From Anaerolineales bacterium (lineage in GTDB: Bacteria > Chloroflexota > Anaerolineae > Anaerolineales > UBA11579), in the NCBI GenBank assembly GCA_021463845.1, contig JAJTXV010000001.1, forward strand, positions 186,001-250,000: a stretch of DNA of 64,000 nucleotides. The letters are read 5' to 3'. The translations under genes and the position numbers were made by a program. The notes beneath the pieces were generated by a model, which saw only the letters and a program-made list of their open reading frames with translations, searched no databases and was not told where the DNA came from. Positions 54,668-64,000 of this stretch are shown piece after piece (position 1 is the first letter of the stretch; each line of letters begins with the position of its first letter).

Positions 54668-54735
54668 TTTAGGCAATGCAAGCGTGGATTGTAATTTGTG
54701 GGTAGGGTTTGCGTCAAGCGCTCGGCTTGTGCCGC

Positions 54736-55038
54736 TCAGAGGCCTTTGCCGCCCTGGGTATCGAGTTCCACCCGGTCAGAGATGGCTGCGATGAGCGGGC
54801 GGGCCTGGCTGATGAGCTCGCGGGTGGCCTGATCTTCGAGGGAAGCCTGGTGGGCGGCCTGGCTGGCCCAGACTTCACTGACCCAGACGGCATCCGGCTC
54901 GCCTGGCTGGGCGCTGACGAGGTAGATCAGGCAATCCGGGTTGCTGCGCAACCCTTCGGCGGCCTGGAGCAGGAGCTGGAGGAGGGCCGGGCCGTTACCG
55001 GGTGTGGCGCTGAACTTGCCGTGGACGCCGTAGTACAT
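54736..55038 (-). CDS. Antibiotic biosynthesis monooxygenase-like (ABM) small protein
   Basis: MYYGVHGKFSATPGNGPALLQLLLQAAEGLRSNPDCLIYLVSAQPGEPDAVWVSEVWASQAAHQAS. Confidence 0.75.
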   Translation of the reverse strand: MYYGVHGKFSATPGNGPALLQLLLQAAEGLRSNPDCLIYLVSAQPGEPDAVWVSEVWASQAAHQASLEDQATRELISQARPLIAAISDRVELDTQGGKGL

Positions 55039-55109
55039 GCTGAGATTATATGTGGCCCCTACTATATGAGGGCAGGAGGACATTAATCCGCCCGCGAACG
55101 ATTTCGTTG

Positions 55110-55139
55110 TTGACTCGGCTGTTTGATTCGCTGTATATT
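55110..55139 (+). promoter_or_regulatory. Candidate sigma-70 promoter TTGACT-N18-TATATT upstream of the sigma factor gene
   Basis: Each hexamer matches consensus at 5/6 positions. Confidence 0.5.
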
Positions 55140-55166
55140 GACAATCCACTTGGAAAGCTAACATTC

Positions 55167-55195
55167 CAGCAACAGCACCGGTTGCTGGCTTTTTA
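55167..55195 (+). terminator. Leader hairpin with T-rich tail (possible attenuator)
   Basis: ccagcaac-agcaccg-gttgctgg-cttttta between candidate promoter and sigma factor start. Confidence 0.45.
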
Positions 55196-55250
55196 TGCCC
55201 CGTTTTTATGAAATTCCTGGTGAGGCCCACAGCGAAAAGAGCTCCTGTAA

Positions 55251-56495
55251 GTGCTGAACGAAAAACTCCTTAGCGACATCGTCGAAAACGATCACGATCA
55301 AGACCGAGATCACCCTGCAGTAGTCCGTTTAATTGAATTAGGCCGTAAGCAAGGCTATGTCACCATTGATGACATCCTCAACTTCTTCCCTGAGGCTGAG
55401 CGTGACGTAGATAAGCTCGAAGAGGCCTTTGCGGCCCTGTTGGGCGCGGGCGTAGCCTATGTGGACGACCCCGAGGGCCTGGAGCAGGTGGCGGACGCTG
55501 ACCTGAGCGGCGATGAGGATGAGGAAGAAGAGAGCGAAAGCCGCCGCCAACGCGAGGCTGACGACAATTACCTGGCCAACATCGACACCGATGACATGAT
55601 CGGCCTGTACCTGAAGGAAGTTGGGCGAGTACCCCTTCTGACGGCAGCCGAGGAAGTTAGCCTGGCCAAGCGCATTGAAAAGGGCCGCGTGGCCCGCGAA
55701 GTGCTGGCCTCTGGGCGCCTGGAAGAGGCCCAGCGGGGCAAGTATCGCTTGAATATTGAAGATGGCTGGGCGGCCCGTGAGCATCTGATCACGGCCAACA
55801 GCCGTCTGGTGATCAGCGTGGCCAAGAAGTACATGGGCCGCGGCGTTCCCTTCCAGGACCTTATTCAGGAAGGCAACATCGGCCTGATCCGCGCCGCCAA
55901 GAAGTTCGACTACCGCCGCGGCCACAAGTTCAGCACCTATGCCACCTGGTGGATCCGCCAGGCGGTGACGCGTGCCATCGCCGACCAGGGCCGCACCATC
56001 CGCGTGCCGGTCCACATGGGCGACCAGATCAATAAGCTGCTGCGCGTGCAGCACCAGCTGACCCAGCGTCTGGGCCGCGAACCATCGGTTGAGGAGCTGG
56101 CTGCCGCCCTGGATGTGCCCGCCAAGAAGGTGGAGAACATGATCCAGGTGGCCCGCCGCCCGCTCTCGCTGGAAACCCCCACGGATGATGAGGAAGATTC
56201 GGTGTTGGGCGACTTCATTCAGGATCACGAAGCCCCGGCCCCAGACGACTCGGCGACCTACAACCTGCTGCGCCAGCATCTGGGCGAAGTGCTCGATGGG
56301 CTGCCGCCGCGCGAAGTGCGCATTCTGCAGCTGCGCTATGGGCTGCTGGATGGCCAGGCGTATACGCTGGAGGAAGTGGGCAGCAAGATGGGCGTGACGC
56401 GCGAGCGTGTACGCCAGATCGAGGCCCAAGCGCTCAGCCGCTTGCGCCACCCAGTGGTGAGCAAGAAGCTCAAGGAATATTTGGGCGAGAACTAA
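55251..56495 (+). CDS. rpoD: RNA polymerase primary sigma factor (sigma-70 family)
   Basis: [105 protein letters not shown]. Confidence 0.97.
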   Translation: MLNEKLLSDIVENDHDQDRDHPAVVRLIELGRKQGYVTIDDILNFFPEAERDVDKLEEAFAALLGAGVAYVDDPEGLEQVADADLSGDEDEEEESESRRQREADDNYLANIDTDDMIGLYLKEVGRVPLLTAAEEVSLAKRIEKGRVAREVLASGRLEEAQRGKYRLNIEDGWAAREHLITANSRLVISVAKKYMGRGVPFQDLIQEGNIGLIRAAKKFDYRRGHKFSTYATWWIRQAVTRAIADQGRTIRVPVHMGDQINKLLRVQHQLTQRLGREPSVEELAAALDVPAKKVENMIQVARRPLSLETPTDDEEDSVLGDFIQDHEAPAPDDSATYNLLRQHLGEVLDGLPPREVRILQLRYGLLDGQAYTLEEVGSKMGVTRERVRQIEAQALSRLRHPVVSKKLKEYLGEN

Positions 56496-56503
56496 GCATG
56501 AAA

Positions 56504-56535
56504 CAAAAAAGGCGCCGATCAGGCGCCTTTTTTAT
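56504..56535. terminator. Rho-independent terminator
   Basis: aaaaaaggcgccgatcaggcgcctttttt. Confidence 0.85.
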
Positions 56536-56547
56536 TGGTCGATCTAG

Positions 56548-57063
56548 CTAGAGCAAATTGCTTCCATATCTGGCGAAGTATTCTTCGCGTGTAGCGACAA
56601 CCGGAAGGAAGAAGGCCGCCGCGAAGTAGACGAGGATGAACGCACCGCCAGTGACAAGGGCCAATCCAATAAAGATCGTTCGCAGCCAATCGACGTCGAT
56701 ATCGGAGTAAGCCGAAAGCCCCTGACAGATCCCAAGGATGTCCTGGCCTTCTTGAATGCGCACCAATCGACGCCGGCCTTTTGGAGGCGTGTGGGCTCCA
56801 CTGTCGCCAGCCACTGGACCAACTTCGGCCAGCACGGCGTTGATGTCGGCGAGGGTCAGCACCTGCTCGGCTGAGGCCAGGCGGGCGGCGAGCTTCTCGC
56901 CGATGGACTGCTCAAGGTCGCGCAGAACTTCTTCATGGTCAGGGTCGGCCTGCAGGCTGCGCTTGGCGCGGTCAAGGTATTGACGCAAGGCGTCGTAGGC
57001 GTCTTGCTCAGCCTTGAAACTGGCGCTGTGGCCGCTGAGTGTGATGAGGACTAAATTCTTCAC
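56548..57063 (-). CDS. PspC-domain membrane protein
   Basis: RRRLVRIQEGQDILGICQGLSAYSDIDVDWLRTIFIGLALVTGGAFILVYFAAAFFLP; probable GTG start overlapping upstream stop. Confidence 0.82.
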   Translation of the reverse strand: MKNLVLITLSGHSASFKAEQDAYDALRQYLDRAKRSLQADPDHEEVLRDLEQSIGEKLAARLASAEQVLTLADINAVLAEVGPVAGDSGAHTPPKGRRRLVRIQEGQDILGICQGLSAYSDIDVDWLRTIFIGLALVTGGAFILVYFAAAFFLPVVATREEYFARYGSNLL

Positions 57064-57389
57064 TTCGTTTCTCCTAGCTTGTTGATTAGGGTCGTGAGCT
57101 GTTTCCAATAGGCATTGAACTCAACTAGCTGCTTGCGGCCGGCGGGAGTGAGTTTGTAATACTTGCGCGGGGGGCCGGCGTCAGACTCCTGCCACTCGTA
57201 GTCAAGCAGCTCGTCGCGGCGCATTTTGCTGAGCAGCGGGTAGAGCGTGCCCTCCTGGGTGGCAAAGTCAGTCTGGCTCAAACGCTCCATAATGTCGGCG
57301 GCATATACCTTGCCCGAGGACACGATGGTGAGGATGAGGAATTCCAGCAGGCCTTTGCGCAGCGGGGCGAACTTTGCGGTGTTCTCCAT
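57060..57389 (-). CDS. PadR-family transcriptional regulator
   Basis: LRKGLLEFLILTIVSSGKVYAADIMERLSQTDFATQEGTLYPLLSKMRRDELLDYEWQESDAGPPRKYYKLTPAGRKQL. Confidence 0.93.
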   Translation of the reverse strand: MENTAKFAPLRKGLLEFLILTIVSSGKVYAADIMERLSQTDFATQEGTLYPLLSKMRRDELLDYEWQESDAGPPRKYYKLTPAGRKQLVEFNAYWKQLTTLINKLGETK

Positions 57390-57455
57390 AACAGTACCTT
57401 TCTATACAAAGGTACTATATTGCAAAAGCTATGTCAAGGAGGAGTTTTGCTTGTT

Positions 57456-59012
57456 TTATTGTTGAAGCTCGTAAATTAGAAGGCCGTCTGTACTGTAGAT
57501 GCTGGCTGGAATGGCTTCGACCAGCTGGTAGGCGGCGATGAAACGCGGATCCTGGAGCAGGCCGTAGCGTCCGTAGATCTCGAGAATGACGATGAAATCA
57601 GGGCGTTGGTGCATGACAAGGTCAGGTGAGACCGCGTACAGGAAATCTCCGTAGTTCTCAGCATCCAAGGGGTAGTAAGGCAGTGACTCTTTTGAGTTCA
57701 AGCCGACAAGGTCGAGGATGGGGGTCGTAGGCAGCTGGTAGCCGAGCACGCCGACATCGGCGGCGGCCAGGGTTGGCGGCGTGGAGTGGGCAGCCAGGCG
57801 CGGCTGCAGGATGGCGGCGGCCTGGGCGTAGAGCAGCTCAAGCTCGATCCAGGCCATGCGCGGGGCGGGGCGGCCAAGGTCTTGCTCAGGCTGCAGGGTC
57901 CAGCCGCGTAGGAGCGATAGCGTGGGCAGCAAGACCAGCGCGGCGGCCAGCGCCAGGCTGAGGGTACGGGACGGAGTACGCTGGGCGGTTAGTTGGATGT
58001 AGAGCGTATGCACGCCAAGAGCGATGAACAGAATGTAGAAGGGCAGCGGCGGCGTAAGATACCAGCGAAAGATGAGTGGATTGGCGATGGCAAAGATGGC
58101 GAAGTAGAGCCAGGGGAAAAGAATGAAAGGCATAGTGCTGCGCTGGCGTTTGTAGACGGCCCACGCACCGGCGATGAAAAGGAAGGGGTGCAGCCACAGG
58201 CCAATGTACAGCCATTGCATGCCGAAGGTGAGGTGCTCAAGAAAGGGCGTGGCGTAGAAATTGAGAAAGTTGCTGAGCGCGCCGAGCGGTGTAATCCGGT
58301 AGGCATTGCTCTTAGCTGAGACGGATTGGGCGATGGGGCTGCCGAAGGCGAGCCAGGCCCAGGCGGCCCAAGCCAGGAGGGGCAGCAGGAAGATAAGGAT
58401 GGCTTTGGCGTTGTTACGCCAGAAGCCGCCCTGCAGCAGGCTGGGGCGCGAGCGCAACGCGTGCCAGGCGAGCAGCGGGCCGGCCAACACGACCGCGTCG
58501 GGGCGGGTTAGGATCGCCGCGGCGCTCAGGCCGGCGGCCAGTGGGATGCGGTTGTGCAGGTAGGCCCAGAAGGTGCCGACGAGCAGAAGGACGTAGACGC
58601 TGGTCTCCAGACCGCCGATGGCGAAGGTGACGCTGAACGGAGCGATGGCCCAGGCCAGGGCGGCGGCCAGCCCGGCGGCGCGGCTGCCGAGCTGTTGGCC
58701 GAGCGCGTAGAGCAGGACGGCGGTCAGGCCGTCGGCGACGGCGGAGACGCCGATGGCGAGTGCGGGGAAGTTGGCGCTGGCGCCGCCGAAGGGCAAGGCC
58801 AACAGCACCAGCAGGAAGGTGAAGAGTGGCGTGGTGGTGCCGAGCACCGGCTGGCCTGGGTTGTAGACGAAACCGTGGCCTTCGAGAATATTGCGGGTGT
58901 AGCGGAAGGTGATGAAGGCATCATCAATGACGCGGGGGCCGGGCAGCAGGCGTGCTGCCAGGGCCAGCGCGAACAACGCCAGCAACAACCAGGGGATGGA
59001 CCTGCGCGCCAT
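57456..59012 (-). CDS. Polytopic membrane protein, glycosyltransferase-like (GT-C type)
   Basis: Many TM segments; RVIDDAFITFRYTRNILEGHGFVYNPGQPVLGTTTPLF. Confidence 0.8.
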   Translation of the reverse strand: MARRSIPWLLLALFALALAARLLPGPRVIDDAFITFRYTRNILEGHGFVYNPGQPVLGTTTPLFTFLLVLLALPFGGASANFPALAIGVSAVADGLTAVLLYALGQQLGSRAAGLAAALAWAIAPFSVTFAIGGLETSVYVLLLVGTFWAYLHNRIPLAAGLSAAAILTRPDAVVLAGPLLAWHALRSRPSLLQGGFWRNNAKAILIFLLPLLAWAAWAWLAFGSPIAQSVSAKSNAYRITPLGALSNFLNFYATPFLEHLTFGMQWLYIGLWLHPFLFIAGAWAVYKRQRSTMPFILFPWLYFAIFAIANPLIFRWYLTPPLPFYILFIALGVHTLYIQLTAQRTPSRTLSLALAAALVLLPTLSLLRGWTLQPEQDLGRPAPRMAWIELELLYAQAAAILQPRLAAHSTPPTLAAADVGVLGYQLPTTPILDLVGLNSKESLPYYPLDAENYGDFLYAVSPDLVMHQRPDFIVILEIYGRYGLLQDPRFIAAYQLVEAIPASIYSTDGLLIYELQQ

Positions 59013-59089
59013 GAACGCTATAGTAAGCCAAAAGCAATTTGCGGCCTGCAATTTTGCAAAGCGAAGATGCGATGAATTACCATAGCTGC

Positions 59090-60544
59090 ATGTCTTTCCG
59101 CCGCCTGGTGCTGACACTGACATTCATTGCCATCTTTGCGATGGCGCTGCGCATTTCAACCGACACGGACACATGGTGGCATTTACGGGCCGGGCAAGAG
59201 ATCGTGGAAGGGACGCTGCCGCGGGTTGACGCCTACTCGCACACGCGCGCCGGCGCGGTGTGGCTGTACCCCAGCGCGGCCTGGCTCAGCCAGGCGCAGC
59301 TGTATCTTGTGCATGCGTGGGCTAGCTGGGCAGGGCTGAACCTGTGGGTGGCCGCGCTGGTGACACTGGCGTTCGCATTTGTATATGCGTCGTTGAGCCG
59401 CAGCAACCTGTTCCTGCGCAGCGGCGTGGTGCTGCTGGCGGCGGCCAGCTCGGCGGTGTACTGGGCGGCGCGGCCGTATTTGTGGAGCTTTGTGTTCAGC
59501 GCAGTCACTCTGTGGCTGCTGGAAGCCGCCCGGGCGGGCCAAGTGCGCCGCCTGCTCTGGCTGCCGCTGGTCATGCTGATATGGGCCAACAGCCATCCCG
59601 GCTTTGCGGTGGGTTTTATTTTGCTGGCCATCTATGGCGCAGAGCAAGCCGCCAGCTGGTGGCAGGCGCGTGGACAGAAAGATGCTGCGGCGCGGGCATG
59701 GCGTGCGTGGGGGCAGTACCTGGCGTTGGCGGCGGGCGGCATGCTGCTGGCAATGTGCATCAATCCATCCGGGCCGGTGATGCTGCGCTATCCCTTCGAT
59801 ACGGTAGAGATGGATGTGCTGCGTGGCTATATTCAGGAATGGCAGTCACCCAATTTTCACGAGACACGCGTCTGGCCGTTCGCAGCGCTGCTGGGGCTGA
59901 CGGTGCTGGCGATGCTGTTCGCGCCGCGCCGGCCGGCGCTGTATGACCTATTGCTTGTGAGCGTGCTGGGCGCGATGAGCCTGCTGGCGGCGCGCAACAT
60001 TGCCTTGTTCGCGCTGGCGGCGCCGATCGTGCTGGACCGTAACCTGCCCAACGGCGTACTGAAGCTGGAGAAGCGGCTGCGTTACCGGCACAGGCCGACG
60101 CGTGCGCAGGCGCTGCTGCACACGACGATGCTGGTGCTGGCGCTGGCCGCAGTAGCGGCCAAAGCCAGCACAGTGCTGCCTGAGGCGGTGAACACACGCC
60201 AGTTCCAGGCGAGCCTGCCGGTGGGGGCGGTGGAATATATGAAAGCGCAGCTGCCAGAAGGGCAAATGTTCAACTCGTATAATTGGGGCGGCTACCTGAT
60301 CTGGGCGCTGCCGGAGTATCCCGTATTTGCCGACGGACGCACCGACTTGTACGGTGACGAAGTATTGGGCGAGTGGTTGCGCATCGCCAACGCCGAACCC
60401 GGCTGGGAGCAGGCGCTGGAGGCGCGGGATGTGAACCTGGTGCTGCTGGAGCCAGGCTGGGCGTTGAGCAAGCTGCTGCCCCTGGCGGGCTGGCAGACCC
60501 TGTACGAAGACAAAGACACACTACTGTTTGGACAAAGTGAATGA
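59090..60544 (+). CDS. Polytopic membrane protein (GT-C-like)
   Basis: TDTDTWWHLRAGQEIVEGTLPRVDAYSHTRAGAVWLYPSAAWLSQ...FNSYNWGGYLIWALPEYPVFADGRTDLY. Confidence 0.78.
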   Translation: MSFRRLVLTLTFIAIFAMALRISTDTDTWWHLRAGQEIVEGTLPRVDAYSHTRAGAVWLYPSAAWLSQAQLYLVHAWASWAGLNLWVAALVTLAFAFVYASLSRSNLFLRSGVVLLAAASSAVYWAARPYLWSFVFSAVTLWLLEAARAGQVRRLLWLPLVMLIWANSHPGFAVGFILLAIYGAEQAASWWQARGQKDAAARAWRAWGQYLALAAGGMLLAMCINPSGPVMLRYPFDTVEMDVLRGYIQEWQSPNFHETRVWPFAALLGLTVLAMLFAPRRPALYDLLLVSVLGAMSLLAARNIALFALAAPIVLDRNLPNGVLKLEKRLRYRHRPTRAQALLHTTMLVLALAAVAAKASTVLPEAVNTRQFQASLPVGAVEYMKAQLPEGQMFNSYNWGGYLIWALPEYPVFADGRTDLYGDEVLGEWLRIANAEPGWEQALEARDVNLVLLEPGWALSKLLPLAGWQTLYEDKDTLLFGQSE

Positions 60545-61146
60545 GCACAGACCCCCACAACACCACGGTTACCCGCGGCCACGGCCTGCTGGAAGGTTTC
60601 CTGTCACGCTTGCGGGCCAACAAGGCCAATTCGCTGATCCCGGATGAGCTGCGCCGCGGCGCGGTGCTGGATATTGGCTGTGGTAGCTTCCCGTTTTTTC
60701 TTAGCAATACGCAATTTGCGCACAAGTTTGCGATCGACCAGCTCCCACCCTCGGTGGCGGACGAGCACATCACCTGGCATGTGCGCAACTTGAACGAGAC
60801 GCCAAGCCTGCCGTTCAAAGACGGCGAGTTGAGTGTGATCACGCTGCTAGCGGTAGCCGAGCACATTCATCCGGACAGCCTGGCCGCGATCCTTAAGGAA
60901 GCGCACCGGGTGCTGAAGCCGGGTGGGCGGGTGATCCTGACCACGCCAGCGGGCTGGACGGACGGCTTGCTCAAGTTCATGGCACGGGTGGGCCTGGTGA
61001 GCAGCGAGGAGATCGACGAGCATGTCATCGGCTACACCAAAGCACTGCTGGCTGCGCAGTTGAGCCGGGCGGGTTTTGCGGCAGATAAGTTCAAGGTGGG
61101 CACATTTGAGCTTGGCGTGAACCTGTGGGCGATGGCCGAGCGGTAG
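60541..61146 (+). CDS. Class I SAM-dependent methyltransferase
   Basis: GAVLDIGCGSFPFFL...AVAEHIHPDSLAAILKEAHRVLKPGGRVILTTPA. Confidence 0.88.
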   Translation: MSTDPHNTTVTRGHGLLEGFLSRLRANKANSLIPDELRRGAVLDIGCGSFPFFLSNTQFAHKFAIDQLPPSVADEHITWHVRNLNETPSLPFKDGELSVITLLAVAEHIHPDSLAAILKEAHRVLKPGGRVILTTPAGWTDGLLKFMARVGLVSSEEIDEHVIGYTKALLAAQLSRAGFAADKFKVGTFELGVNLWAMAER

Positions 61147-61147
61147 C

Positions 61148-62365
61148 ATGCGCACAGCCGGGCCGCGCATCCTGATCAGTGTTGTGGCGCTGGCTGTGCT
61201 GGCGGCGGCCTTGACCGTGGTGAACCTACGTTTCACGCAGGTGAGCCCGGGCGGCAACGACTTTTTGCCGCGCTGGGTGGGCACGCGGCTGTTTATTACG
61301 GAACGACAAAACCCCTACAGCGCAGAAACCACCGCGGCCATTCAGGACCGCATGTACGGACGCTCGGCCGAAGAGGGCGAGGACGCGGCCCTGTTCGCAT
61401 ATCCCTTCTATTCGATGTTGGTGTTTGCGCCGTTTGCGCTGGTGGAAAGTTACCCGCTGGCGCGGGCCTTGTGGATCACGGCGCAAGAGATCGCCGTGGC
61501 GGTGAGTGTGCTGGCCGGGCTGGGCTTCAGCGGCTGGCGGCCGGGCCGCTGGCCGCTGGTGGCGCTGCTGCTGTTCGCGTTGATGTGGTTCCACAGCGCC
61601 AAGCCGCTGGTGGACGGCAACGCGGCGGTGATGGTGAGCATGTTCATGGCATTGGGCTTGTTTGCCATGCGGCGCGGACGCGACGGGCTGGCAGGCATGG
61701 CCTTTGTGTTGAGCACGATCAAGCCGCAGATGGTGCTGCTGCCGCTGATCCTGATCTTTGCCTGGGCACTCTCGCACAAGCGGCGCAGCCTGCTCGTTTC
61801 GTTTGGCGTATGCATGCTGGTATTGTTGGCAGCTTCGTTCGCCTTACAGCCCAGCTGGGCCGCAGAGAACCTGGCGCAGGTGCTGCTGTACGGCGGCTAC
61901 AGTCCGCCAGGCACACTGATCGGCGTGTTCAACGCCTGGTGGGGTGATGCCGGGCACACCGCTGGCTTGGTGGTGAGCGCCGGGGTGGGTCTGCTGCTCT
62001 TCTATGAATGGGTCAGCGTGGCTGGGCAGCGTTTTGATTGGCTGCTATGGACGCTGTGCGTGACTCTTGCGCTGAGCCCTCTGGTGGGCATGCCCAGCAC
62101 CAGCTCCAATCATGTGATCCTGCTGTTGGCGGTGGTGTGGCTGCTGGCCTTGTGGCAGCGGCGCACCGGGCAGCCGCGGGCGGTGTGGGTGCTGCTGCCG
62201 GTCTTGTTCGTGGGCATTTGGGCTTTGTTCCTGCTGACGTTGGAGCAGGAGCAAGCCCAGTTTGGTGAGCATCTCAGCTTGCTGTTGGTGGCCCCAGTCT
62301 TTTTAGCGATCAACCTGTACTGGCTGCGTTGGTGGTTGCTGCGCCCGCAAGGAGTGAAAGCGTGA
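61148..62365 (+). CDS. Glycosyltransferase family 87 / DUF2029-like membrane protein
   Basis: GGNDFLPRWVGTRLFITERQNPYSAETTAAIQDRMYG...STIKPQMVLLPLILIFAWAL. Confidence 0.82.
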   Translation: MRTAGPRILISVVALAVLAAALTVVNLRFTQVSPGGNDFLPRWVGTRLFITERQNPYSAETTAAIQDRMYGRSAEEGEDAALFAYPFYSMLVFAPFALVESYPLARALWITAQEIAVAVSVLAGLGFSGWRPGRWPLVALLLFALMWFHSAKPLVDGNAAVMVSMFMALGLFAMRRGRDGLAGMAFVLSTIKPQMVLLPLILIFAWALSHKRRSLLVSFGVCMLVLLAASFALQPSWAAENLAQVLLYGGYSPPGTLIGVFNAWWGDAGHTAGLVVSAGVGLLLFYEWVSVAGQRFDWLLWTLCVTLALSPLVGMPSTSSNHVILLLAVVWLLALWQRRTGQPRAVWVLLPVLFVGIWALFLLTLEQEQAQFGEHLSLLLVAPVFLAINLYWLRWWLLRPQGVKA

Positions 62366-64000
62366 AAACGCGCCCCATCCTGGCGGCCGGGGTGCTGCTG
62401 TGGTTCGGTATCGGCTTGGCGTACTACTACGCGTATCACCGCCCGTTCACGCCGGAGTTTGCACTGCGGGCGCTGCTGGCAGGGCGCGATTTGCTCTGCA
62501 CGGCGTTACTGTTTGTGATCGCAGGCGGTGTTGGTGCGCGCCTGCTGCCCACGCTTTCAGTAGCGCCCCTGGCGCGGCTGGCCGTGCGGGCCGCGGTAGG
62601 CCTGGGCGGGCTGGGGTTGCTGTACCTGCTGGTCGGCTCGACGCTGGGCACCGGCAGCCTGCTGGCGTGGGGGCTGGCGCTGGGTTTGCTGGTAGGGCTG
62701 CGGCGCGCCATCCGAACCTGGTGGCAGGACGCGGCCGGGTTTGCGGCCCTATGGCAAGCCAGCGGGCGGCTGGGCCGCGCGCTGGGATGGCTGAGCGCGG
62801 TCATCCTCGCCGCGGGCTTGCTGTTGGCGCTGGCGCCGCCGTTGGCCTTTGACGCACTCGTGTATCACTTAAGCCTGCCAAAGATCTATTTGCAGGCTGG
62901 GCAAGTGACATATGTGCCTGAGATCACGCATTGGGGCTTCCCGCAGCTTGCGCATATGCTGGTTACCTGGGCTGGCGCGCTGGGCTCGACCCACGGCGCG
63001 CTGGTGGGCTGGGGCATGGGCATATTGGCGCTGCTAGGCTTGTTGGGGCATCTGGCTGAGGGGCTTGGAGCGCGGCCGGCCTGGGTGGCGGTGGCCGCGC
63101 TGCTGAGCGGCGTTTCATTGGTAACTGCGCTCAGCTCGGCGTATGTGGACTGGCCGGGCGTGCTGATGGGCTGGGGTGTGCTGCTGATGCTGGAGCAGTG
63201 GTGGCACATTCGTGATCAGCGCTGGGCGGTGTGGGCGGGCGTGTTGTGCGGTTTGGCCTTTGGCGTTAAATACACTTCGGGCATTCTGGCTCCGCTGGGC
63301 GTGTTGGTGCTTGTATTTGGCAAGGCGGACTGGCGCACGGTGGCGCGCTATCTGGGTGCGGCGTTATTGCTGGCATTGCCTTGGCTCTTGCGCAACCTGT
63401 TGGCCACCGGCAACCCTTTCTACCCATTGCTGTTGCCGGGCGGTGAGATGGACGCGCTGCGGCTGAGCTATTACCAGGGCTTTTCGGCGCAGGCCACCTG
63501 GCTGGATGCGGTGTTGCTGCCGGTACGGGCAACCTGGCTTGGTATTGAGGGTGGGCATATTGGCGGGGCAGCTGGCTACGAGACCTCGCTGGGGCCGCTG
63601 CTGCTGGCTTTTGGTGTGCTGGCAGCGCTGCCGATGCAGTTGAGTGAAGCGGCGCGGCCGCTGCGGCGCATTGCGGCCGTGATGGCGCTGGGCGGCATGC
63701 TGGTGTGGGCCGCCGGCGGCCTGCTGACCGGCCACCTGATCCGCAGCCACTTGTATTTCAGCTTGTTCGCAGCTTTTGCCACGCTGGCCGCGTTTGGCTT
63801 TGCGGCGCTGGATGGCTTGCGCATCGGCAGCGTGCGCGTGGGGCGCATGGCGGCCGCCGTGGCGGTGCTGGCGTTGGGGTTGAGCGCGGTGCAAAGCGGC
63901 CTGGAGCTGGCGCAGCGCGGCGTTGCGGAGCTGTGGGGCGGCGGGTTGGATGCGCAAGGCTATTCGGAGCGCAACCTGGGCCTGTACGCGCTGGTGATGA
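62362..64000 (+). CDS. Polytopic GT-C-like membrane protein, 3' truncated by window edge (not in supplied ORF list)
   Basis: GTG start overlapping upstream TGA; frame stays open to the window end; APPLAFDALVYHLSLPKIYLQAGQVTYVPEI...GLAFGVKYTSGIL...LPWLLRNLLATGNPFYPLLLPGGEM. Confidence 0.8.
   Translation, partial: MKTRPILAAGVLLWFGIGLAYYYAYHRPFTPEFALRALLAGRDLLCTALLFVIAGGVGARLLPTLSVAPLARLAVRAAVGLGGLGLLYLLVGSTLGTGSLLAWGLALGLLVGLRRAIRTWWQDAAGFAALWQASGRLGRALGWLSAVILAAGLLLALAPPLAFDALVYHLSLPKIYLQAGQVTYVPEITHWGFPQLAHMLVTWAGALGSTHGALVGWGMGILALLGLLGHLAEGLGARPAWVAVAALLSGVSLVTALSSAYVDWPGVLMGWGVLLMLEQWWHIRDQRWAVWAGVLCGLAFGVKYTSGILAPLGVLVLVFGKADWRTVARYLGAALLLALPWLLRNLLATGNPFYPLLLPGGEMDALRLSYYQGFSAQATWLDAVLLPVRATWLGIEGGHIGGAAGYETSLGPLLLAFGVLAALPMQLSEAARPLRRIAAVMALGGMLVWAAGGLLTGHLIRSHLYFSLFAAFATLAAFGFAALDGLRIGSVRVGRMAAAVAVLALGLSAVQSGLELAQRGVAELWGGGLDAQGYSERNLGLYALVM

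Noticed and set aside
1-64000. tRNA or rRNA genes
   Set aside because: No convincing cloverleaf or rRNA core sequence found by eye; a covariance search (tRNAscan-SE, Infernal) would be needed to exclude divergent ones.

Overview
Chromosomal window, high GC, gene dense. The gene families suggest a Chloroflexota (Anaerolineae-like) bacterium, but this is inferred from content and not proven. I found no rRNA, tRNA, CRISPR array, prophage or transposase. Main content, left to right: the 3' end of a penicillin-binding-protein-like gene with all transpeptidase motifs lost; a heterodimeric ABC exporter pair; gcvH-gcvPA-gcvPB behind a tandem glycine riboswitch whose first aptamer carries an unusual hairpin-rich insertion; fmt; an ArsR-ArsC fusion divergent from an aquaporin; an ABC-2 exporter with a MarR regulator; acyl-CoA dehydrogenase, ung, a BBE-type flavoprotein, a SET-domain protein and an acyl-CoA synthetase; a coenzyme F420 cluster (npdG-like, cofE, two PPOX proteins, nitroreductase, C26 amidotransferase, cofD, cofC); a xanthine-dehydrogenase-family molybdoenzyme with a MocA-like gene; thpR, rsfS and ndk; a 1087-aa TPR protein whose acidic linker carries about 14 Trp-Leu motifs; a second ABC-2 exporter; a membrane pyrophosphatase; a primary sigma factor; PadR/PspC; and a block of polytopic glycosyltransferase-like membrane proteins running off the right edge. 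Several families of palindromic or inverted intergenic repeats are scattered through the window. The strongest leads are the riboswitch insertion, the C26 hydrolase inside the F420 operon, the WL-motif array, the ArsR-ArsC/aquaporin pair and the pseudo-transpeptidase. All calls were made by eye; no database search was run.
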